Translations under genes and position numbers: made by a program
Part shown: positions 36,415 to 41,394 of the stretch, in pieces
How the letters are laid out: the number at the start of each line of letters is the position of its first letter
How positions within the stretch are numbered: the stretch's first letter is position 1
Notes under the pieces: model-generated
Databases searched by the model: none
Seen by the model: the letters and a program-made list of their open reading frames with translations, nothing else
Told to the model about the DNA's origin: nothing
Source of the DNA: Thermodesulfobacteriota bacterium
Lineage (GTDB): Bacteria; Thermosulfidibacterota; Thermosulfidibacteria; Thermosulfidibacterales; B14-G1
Direction of reading: 5' to 3'
Assembly (NCBI GenBank): GCA_024274915.1
Contig: JAJSAC010000027.1
Location: 1 to 41,394, forward strand
Length of the DNA stretch: 41,394 nucleotides

Positions 36415-38041
36415 GCAGGGTTTTCCTTGGAAAACTGGGGGGCCAGATCCTCGAAAAGGGCTGGCCTTCGTTCTTTCATTGATCCTCTTTTTCCCCCCAT
36501 GGGGTATTGCCTGGGGACGGGGTAAGTGCCCTGCCTATGGGGACGCCCTGGTCATGGGTTCCATCGGTGAGCCCAAACGTCTCCTACCTCTGTTGGCTTC
36601 TGACTCGGCCTCGGCCACCATTGCGGGTTTCATCTTTAATGGGCTCCTCAAGTACGACAAGGACGGCAACCTGGTGGGAGACCTGGCCGAGTCTTGGGAG
36701 GTGAGCAAAAACGGTAAGGTGATCACCTTCCATCTTAGAAGGGGGGTCAAATGGCAGGACGGCAAAGTCTTCACTGCTTGGGATGTTATGTTCACCTTCA
36801 ATAGACTCCGGGACCCCAAGGTGGCCACTCCCTATAGCGGCGACTATCTGGAGGTCCAGAAGGCTGAGGTACTGGATAAGTATACCTTCCGGGTCTATTA
36901 CAAGCAGCCCTTTGCTCCAGCCTTGTCTAGCTGGACCATGGGCATCATTCCCAAGCATCTTCTAGAAAAGGAGGACCTCAATACCACCCGGTACAATCGC
37001 CGTCCTGTGGGTACAGGGCCTTACAAGCTGGTGGAGTGGGTGACGGGTCAGAAACTGGTCCTGGAGGCCAATCCGGATTATTTTGAGGGCAGGCCCTGCA
37101 TAGATCGCATCATATACCGGATCATTCCCGATCCTTCCACCATGTTCATGGAACTCAAGGCAGGCAACCTGGACTACATGGGCCTCACTCCCTTCCAGTA
37201 CAGGCGCCAGACCAACGATCCCTTCTTTGAAAAGTACTTCAGGAAGTTCAAGTATCCTTCTTATGGATACACCTATATGGGCTACAACCTGCGTCTTCCC
37301 ATCTTCCGGGACCGGCGGGTGCGCCAGGCTCTGACCTATGCCATAGACAGGAAGATGATAGTGGACGTGGTCCTTTTGGGTCTGGGACAGGTGAGCACAG
37401 GTCCCTTTCCCCCTTCCCTGTGGGCCTGCAATCCCCACGTCAAACCCTATCCCTACGATCCCGCCAGGGCCAGGAGGCTCTTGGCCCAAGCAGGATGGCG
37501 GGACACCGATGGAGACGGCATTTTGGACAAAAACGGCAGACCCTTCGTTTTCACTGTGACCACCAACCAGGGGAATCTCCAGAGGGCTGCCGTGGCCGAG
37601 ATCATACAGTATGAACTGGCCCAGATGGGGGTTAAGGTGAAGATCAGGATATTGGAATGGCAAGCCATGCTCCATGCCATAATGGAGGGCAATTTTCAGG
37701 CTGTGATTTTGGGCTGGGCCTTGGGGTACGAGCCTGACCCTTATGATATCTGGCACTCTAGTAAGACAGGACCGGGAGAGTTCAATTTCATTGGCTACAA
37801 AAATCCCGAGGTGGACAGGATTTTGAAGGAGGCCCGGGCCACTTTCGATAAAGAGGAGCGGAAGAGGCTCTACTACCGCTTCCATGAGATCATTGCCCGG
37901 GACCAGCCCTATACCTTTCTCTATGTGCCCGATTCTCTCTCCCTCCTCAGCGCCAGGTTCAAGAATGTGAAGCCGGCCAAGACGGGAATATGGTATAACT
38001 ACATCCACTGGTATGTGCCTAAAAATCGGCAGAAATACTGA
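36359..38041 (+). CDS. ABC-transporter peptide/oligopeptide-binding protein (SBP family 5)
   Basis: A 560-residue family 5 extracellular solute-binding protein. The signal region RKGLAFVLSLILFFPPWGIA is preceded by an unusually long basic stretch. The mature part starts YGDALVMGSIGEPKRLLPLL, then SASATIAGFIFNGLLKYDKD, GDLAESWEVSKNGKVITFHL and the family motif KWQDGKVFTAWDVMFTF. It ends with DPYDIWHSSKTGPGEFN and TFLYVPDSLSLLSARFK. The fold binds peptides, nickel or similar solutes. The start is doubtful: the only in-frame candidate with any signal is TTG 36359 inside rpoZ, and a base slip in the G-run near 36440 would join the TTG at about 36430 to this frame. No permease or ATPase genes are adjacent. 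tsaD follows closely. Confidence 0.9.
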   Translation: MPKVIWSGRPLKKRTGWNRQGFPWKTGGPDPRKGLAFVLSLILFFPPWGIAWGRGKCPAYGDALVMGSIGEPKRLLPLLASDSASATIAGFIFNGLLKYDKDGNLVGDLAESWEVSKNGKVITFHLRRGVKWQDGKVFTAWDVMFTFNRLRDPKVATPYSGDYLEVQKAEVLDKYTFRVYYKQPFAPALSSWTMGIIPKHLLEKEDLNTTRYNRRPVGTGPYKLVEWVTGQKLVLEANPDYFEGRPCIDRIIYRIIPDPSTMFMELKAGNLDYMGLTPFQYRRQTNDPFFEKYFRKFKYPSYGYTYMGYNLRLPIFRDRRVRQALTYAIDRKMIVDVVLLGLGQVSTGPFPPSLWACNPHVKPYPYDPARARRLLAQAGWRDTDGDGILDKNGRPFVFTVTTNQGNLQRAAVAEIIQYELAQMGVKVKIRILEWQAMLHAIMEGNFQAVILGWALGYEPDPYDIWHSSKTGPGEFNFIGYKNPEVDRILKEARATFDKEERKRLYYRFHEIIARDQPYTFLYVPDSLSLLSARFKNVKPAKTGIWYNYIHWYVPKNRQKY

Positions 38042-38058
38042 ATGAATGGGGATTCGCG

Positions 38059-39068
38059 GTGATACTGTTGGCCATAGAGACCTCCTGTGACGATACCGGG
38101 TGGCCCTTATGGAGGATGGGATGGTGGTGGCTCAGGCCCTGTCCTCCCAAGTGGATATTCATGCCCTTTTTGGGGGAGTGGTACCTGAGCTGGCTGCTAG
38201 GAAGCACCTGGAGGCCCTCTACCCTCTGACTCTCAAGGTCCTGGAGGAAGGGGAGACCTCCCTGGGTGATCTAGACTGCATAGGGGTTACGGTGAAACCG
38301 GGGTTAGTGCCTTCCCTCTTGGTAGGTCTCTCTTTTGCCAAGGCCGTGGCCTTTGGAAAAGGCCTGCCTTTGGTGGGTGTGGACCATCTTGAGGCCCATG
38401 TCTTCTCTATTTTCCTTAAGGAGGAAGTGGCCTTTCCTTTTGTAGGGCTGGTAGTGTCAGGAGGTCACACCTCCCTCTTTTTTGTGGAAGGGTACGGGGA
38501 CATGGCTTTGGTGGGCCAGACCCGGGACGATGCCGCGGGGGAAGCTTTTGACAAGGTGGCCAAGCTCTTGGGCTTGGGTTACCCAGGGGGCCCCGTCATA
38601 GACCGTATGGCCAGGAAAGGGGACCCTGAGGCCGTGGAGTTTCCCAGGCCCATGCTGGGTAAGGGATGGGACTTTAGCTTCAGCGGTCTTAAGACTGCGG
38701 TGGTCCAGTACGTGAGAGAACACGGGGAGGACCTCAAAGACTCCCGGCACCTTGCCCACGTGGTGGCCTCTTTTCAGCAGGCGGTTGTGGACGTCCTGGT
38801 GGATAAGACGGTGGATGCTGCCCGCTGTCTGGAGGTGCCCCGGATAGTGGTTGCAGGAGGGGTGGCGGCCAATTCGGCCCTGAGAAGGACCATGGAGGAG
38901 AGGGCAAAGGGAGAAGGTATGGAGGTCTTTTTTCCTCCTCTTTCCCTCTGCATGGACAATGCCGCCATGGTGGCCTTTGTAGCTTCCTACCGCTTTGCCC
39001 GGGGAGAAAGTCACTCCCTGGACCTGGACGTCTCTTCCCGGGTATCCTATCCCAGGATAGAACCGTGA
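38059..39068 (+). CDS. tsaD: tRNA N6-threonylcarbamoyladenosine transferase, with an apparent one-base frameshift near the start
   Basis: TsaD makes t6A37 in ANN-decoding tRNAs and is normally essential. GTG 38059 opens a frame that reads ILLAIETSCDDT, the exact TsaD N-terminus, but breaks off after Thr (ACC, 38095-38097). The rest, from GTG 38100 on, reads VALMEDGMVVAQALSSQVDI and is normal TsaD. Insertion of one G in the GGG run at 38098-38100 would give DDTGVALMEDG, a family-typical join. Motifs downstream are intact: VDHLEAHVFS (metal histidines), VVSGGHTS, DDAAGEAFDKVAKLLGLGYP, FSFSGLKTAV and VAGGVAANSALR. A sequencing or assembly error is likelier than a real mutation. Without the missing base, translation would have to restart at 38100 and lose the ATP-binding start of the fold. 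Confidence 0.93.
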
Positions 39069-39298
39069 AGGTAGAGTGGTACCAGGGCCACGGACTAGTA
39101 AGGCCCTTGGCACTTTGGAGAGAGGAGAGACGCCTCCTGGTAGTGAAATGGAAACCCCTGGCCATCAGGCGGGATGAGGATAACCGGGAGTACCGGGAGT
39201 TTGCCGTGGAGCTGGAAGACGGCTCCGCTTATCGAGTGTCCCTCCACCCGGAAGATGTGATCATAATTATGCCTATACCTGGGGGATGGGACTTTTGA
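39065..39298 (+). CDS. Small protein of unknown function downstream of tsaD
   Basis: A 77-residue frame whose GTG start overlaps the tsaD stop by four bases, typical of a translationally coupled operon gene. The peptide ([20 protein letters not shown], then [20 protein letters not shown]) has several tryptophans and arginines and ends in [20 protein letters not shown]. It shows no signal peptide, membrane span or known motif. The regular alternation of beta-like strands suggests a small beta-barrel, but I cannot name a family. Coding bias and the overlap support it being real. The glycerol-3-phosphate dehydrogenase pseudogene begins directly behind it. Confidence 0.6.
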   Translation: MKVEWYQGHGLVRPLALWREERRLLVVKWKPLAIRRDEDNREYREFAVELEDGSAYRVSLHPEDVIIIMPIPGGWDF

Positions 39299-39720
39299 CC
39301 TATTTCTGGGACGGGGTACTGGGGAGAGCTGCCCGGTTGGGGCTTAAGGCCCTTCTCCTGGAGCATAGGGACTTCTTATGGGGCACCTCCAGCCGGTGGG
39401 GAAAACTGGTCCACGGTGGGCTGAGACGCATCAAGCAAGAGCGGCTGGTCCTCACCTACCATGCCGTGAGAGAGAGGGAAGCTGCTTCAGGTTTATAAAA
39501 GGCTGGTGTTCTCTTTTTGCGGTGTTGAGGGGTGTGCTCAACACGGGCAAGAGAGATCCCTCCAGAGAGACCAGGGATTACCTCTTGAAGGCAGGGAACG
39601 GCTCATATCGGTGACGGGAGGAAAGCTCACCACTTTCGATTTCGTGGCCAAAAGGATCCTTAAAGAGGCCCTGAAGCTTCTAAATGGCAAGATAGCAGGG
39701 GAAAGGGTAATAGGACTTTC
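39286..39720 (+). pseudogene. Decayed FAD-dependent glycerol-3-phosphate dehydrogenase (GlpA/GlpD-like)
   Basis: Three frames show pieces of one enzyme in the right order. The first (39286-39498) reads [20 protein letters not shown], then [20 protein letters not shown] and VREREA, matching the FAD domain of glycerol-3-phosphate dehydrogenases (the family pattern is AARDAALRGLxVxLxExxDFAxGTSSRSSKLxHGGLRYL). A second frame (about 39525-39580) gives GVLNTGKRDPSRETRDYL, and a third (about 39606-39680) gives VTGGKLTTFDFVAKRI, both from the C-terminal half. The Rossmann G-x-G-x-x-G start is lost, most of the middle is deleted, and at least two frameshifts separate the parts. It cannot encode a working enzyme. 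Confidence 0.85.
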
Positions 39721-39767
39721 CCCAAGATTCCCTTCCTGGTAAAGGCATCATGTTCAGAATCCTGGAT
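39712..39767 (-). repeat. Right copy of long-range inverted repeat (partner at 128-183)
   Basis: Bases 39727-39767 are the exact reverse complement of 128-168, and 39712-39726 remain similar with three substitutions. The copy starts where the glycerol-3-phosphate dehydrogenase pseudogene fades out, so it may mark a recombination or insertion end. On the minus strand it encodes the shared QDSEHDAFTRKGI peptide. Confidence 0.85.
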
Positions 39768-39774
39768 CTGAGGA

Positions 39775-39890
39775 GTTAATGGGTTAATAAGTAGATGGGT
39801 GAAAGGGTAAAACCACAGGAGAACTCCCACACTAAAAACCCCCTTTCCCCATAAACCCATTCCCTCATCCACCCATCCACCTATCATTGA
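39775..39890. repeat. Low-complexity intergenic repeat ('gatgggtgaa' / 'acccatcc' units)
   Basis: Words such as agatgggtgaaagggt (about 39792-39808) and, on the other strand, ggtggatgggtggatgaggg (about 39865-39884) recur here in opposite orientation. The stretch has no coding appearance. It resembles the short repeats at the start of the window in kind, though not in sequence. Confidence 0.5.
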
Positions 39891-39912
39891 AGTGGCCCAA
39901 GTTACGGGGTCT

Positions 39913-39935
39913 CCAAAAAGTCCGAGACTTTTTGG
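39913..39935. other. Perfect 10-bp hairpin in the gap before the alcohol dehydrogenase
   Basis: CCAAAAAGTC (39913-39922) pairs with GACTTTTTGG (39926-39935) around cga. The flanks continue as 'tct...ggt'. The rest of 39891-40091 holds no recognisable gene, although a short frame at 39892-40080 stays open. The hairpin might be a terminator or a mobile repeat end. Confidence 0.5.
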
Positions 39936-40091
39936 GGTAGAAATACGGATCTGCTGTCGGAACGCTCCGCCCTGCCCCATAAGAGTAAAGGTGGGGGAAG
40001 TCCTGTGTTCCTTCTCCTTGACCCTGGAAGGACCCCTCTATTATCCTGAAGTCAAAGAAACACACCCTTTTAGAACCAGGGAGGTGAAAGG

Positions 40092-41354
40092 ATGATCCTG
40101 GATTACAGATCCCCCAATGACACGGTGTTTACCGTGAGGAATGTCCTGGTGAAGTTCGGGGAGGGTGTGGCGACAGAGGTGGGTTATGAGGCTAAGAGAC
40201 TGGGTATGTCCCGGGCCCTCATCGTGACCGACAGGTTCATCGCCACGGAGACGGAGATGCCCCAGATGATCAAGGGCTGCCTGGAAAGAACAGGGGTGGA
40301 GGCCGAGGTTTTCGATGGTGTTTCCATCGAACCTGTGGAAGGTAAGGTTCTGGAAGCCATAGAGTTTGCTGCTTCTGGGAACTACGACGGCTTCGTAGGC
40401 TTAGGCGGGGGCTCTTCCATTGATACGGCCAAGATGGTCAACCTCTACACTACCCATCCCACCGGGGACTTGAGGGACTACATCGCTCCCCCCACCGGAG
40501 GGGGCAAGCCCGTGCCAGGTCCTCTGAAACCCCTCATTGCTATTCCCACCACGGCGGGCACGGGGAGCGAGAACACCCCCGTGGCCATCGTGGATCTGGA
40601 GAAGGAGCAGCTCAAGGTGGGTATCTCCCACCCCTACCTCCTGCCCGACTATGCTCTGCTGGACCCTGTCCTCACGGTGACCCTGCCTCCCTATTATACG
40701 GCCTCCACGGGCATGGACGCCCTGCTCCATTCCATAGAGGCCTACACCAGCCTGCCCTATTATGCCCGGGTGAGGCCCGGGTCCCTTGAAGAGAGGCCCG
40801 TTTATGTGGGCTCCAACCCCGTGTCGGACCTCTTTGTGGAGAAGAGCATAGAACTCATCGGCAAGTACTTGCGCCGGGCCTATCACAATCCCTGCGACCT
40901 GGAGGCCCGTCACCACATGCTTTTGGCAGCTCATCTGGGGGGGGCCTTTGGCAACGCCGGAGTCCACATTCCCCATGCCCTGGCCTACCCCATTGCCGGC
41001 CGAAATCACGACCTGCCCCATGGCATTAGCGTCTGCCTCACGGCCCCGGCAGCCTTGGAGTTCATCATTCCCGCTTCCAGGGAGAAGCTGGCCAGGGTGG
41101 CCCAACTCTTGGGGGAAGATACGGAAGGTCTCTCCCTGGAAGAGGCGTCCCTCATGGCCAAGGAGGCCGTGGTGAACCTCATGATGGACGTGGATTTTCC
41201 TTCGGGCCTGGAGGAGGTGGGCTTCACCAGGGATCAGGTGGACGAATTGGGCGAAGCAGCCATGAAGATCCAGCGGCTTTTGAGCTGCAGTCCCCGAAGA
41301 GTTACCCAGGAGGACGTGAAGAGGATCTACACCGGAAGCATGAGGAACTGGTAG
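40092..41354 (+). CDS. Iron-containing alcohol dehydrogenase, hydroxyacid-oxoacid transhydrogenase type
   Basis: This 420-aa type III iron-dependent dehydrogenase has the NAD-binding GLGGGSSIDTAK and the later AIPTTAGTGSEN. Its metal ligands lie in STGMDALLHSIEAY (Asp, His), NAGVHIPHALAYP (His) and RNHDLPHGISVCL (His). A longer insert after EAYTS that ends YVGSNPVSD is characteristic of the ADHFE1/HOT branch, which in mammals interconverts 4-hydroxybutyrate and 2-oxoglutarate with succinic semialdehyde and 2-hydroxyglutarate. The start also fits that branch (TVFTVRNVLVKFGEG). The ATG follows GGGAGGTGAAAGG. Whether the substrate is 4-hydroxybutyrate or another alcohol cannot be told. The window ends 40 bases after the stop, and the downstream neighbour is unseen. 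Confidence 0.92.
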   Translation: MILDYRSPNDTVFTVRNVLVKFGEGVATEVGYEAKRLGMSRALIVTDRFIATETEMPQMIKGCLERTGVEAEVFDGVSIEPVEGKVLEAIEFAASGNYDGFVGLGGGSSIDTAKMVNLYTTHPTGDLRDYIAPPTGGGKPVPGPLKPLIAIPTTAGTGSENTPVAIVDLEKEQLKVGISHPYLLPDYALLDPVLTVTLPPYYTASTGMDALLHSIEAYTSLPYYARVRPGSLEERPVYVGSNPVSDLFVEKSIELIGKYLRRAYHNPCDLEARHHMLLAAHLGGAFGNAGVHIPHALAYPIAGRNHDLPHGISVCLTAPAALEFIIPASREKLARVAQLLGEDTEGLSLEEASLMAKEAVVNLMMDVDFPSGLEEVGFTRDQVDELGEAAMKIQRLLSCSPRRVTQEDVKRIYTGSMRNW

Positions 41355-41394
41355 TAAATAGGGGGGCACTCAGTCGGGGCAGGACCCCTTCAAA

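Noticed and set aside
36962-38008. 348-codon minus-strand ORF opposite the peptide-binding protein
   Set aside because: It mirrors a gene with strong family motifs and has no recognisable domains of its own.
39892-40095. 67-codon ORF before the alcohol dehydrogenase
   Set aside because: It runs through a perfect hairpin and repeat debris, has no convincing ribosome-binding site and no similarity I recognise.
40401-41369. 322-codon minus-strand ORF opposite the alcohol dehydrogenase
   Set aside because: Antisense to intact metal and NAD motifs; composition is typical of a shadow frame.

Overview
The window looks like a chromosomal segment of an anaerobic, probably thermophilic bacterium of Desulfobacterota (deltaproteobacterial) type. 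The evidence is indirect: an ispH-rpsA-sppA-HU/IHF run as in Geobacter-like genomes, a class III (oxygen-sensitive) ribonucleotide reductase, a MEDS/PAS hybrid histidine kinase, AGG/AGA-rich and Glu/Lys/Val-rich coding sequence, and several proteins of archaeal flavour (UPF0282, MJ_1487-type radical SAM, HEPN-MNT). No 16S rRNA or other decisive marker is present, so the taxonomy is inference.

Layout. 1-775: intergenic debris with short 'tagctcat/atcagcc' repeats, a possible oxidoreductase fragment and a 35-bp palindrome. 776-3358: MEDS-PAS-PAS-HK-REC hybrid kinase. 3359-4163: IS3-type remnant, then a strong promoter and tRNA-Leu(CAG). 4164-5144: GT-B-like protein. 5184-8290: anaerobic dNTP synthesis under paired NrdR boxes, with nrdD split from a 58-aa glycyl-radical protein, then nrdG. 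8305-9408 (-): MscS channel. 9627-17544: recA, pilT, alaS, a HEPN/MNT pair, purD, a terminator, then a tightly overlapped run: UPF0282 metallo-hydrolase, SpoVG, B12-binding/radical SAM protein, ispH, rpsA, sppA, HU/IHF, metallophosphoesterase and nfeD (to 24474). 24480-26049 (-): FmdB zinc ribbon, ilvE, cupin. 26176-32998 (-): type IV pilus minor-pilin operon fimT-pilV-pilW-pilX-(98-aa secreted protein)-pilY1. 33000-33280: divergent control region with a perfect FNR-type palindrome. 33282-39298: yajC-secD-secF-rpoZ, a peptide-binding protein, tsaD (apparent single-base frameshift) and a small orphan. 39286-40091: glycerol-3-phosphate dehydrogenase pseudogene and repeat-rich debris, including a 41-bp exact inverted copy of sequence near position 128. 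40092-41354: iron-dependent alcohol dehydrogenase of the hydroxyacid-oxoacid transhydrogenase type.

Most of the window is housekeeping: translation (alaS, rpsA, tsaD, tRNA-Leu), DNA (recA, HU/IHF, nrdDG), export (yajC-secDF), membrane quality control (sppA, nfeD) and pili (pilT at one site, minor pilins and the PilY1 adhesin at another). The points most worth a second look are the split NrdD, the UPF0282-SpoVG-radical SAM cluster, the FNR-type operator in front of the pilus operon, the tsaD frameshift, and the long-range inverted repeat joining the two debris regions. I found no CRISPR array, prophage or complete insertion sequence.
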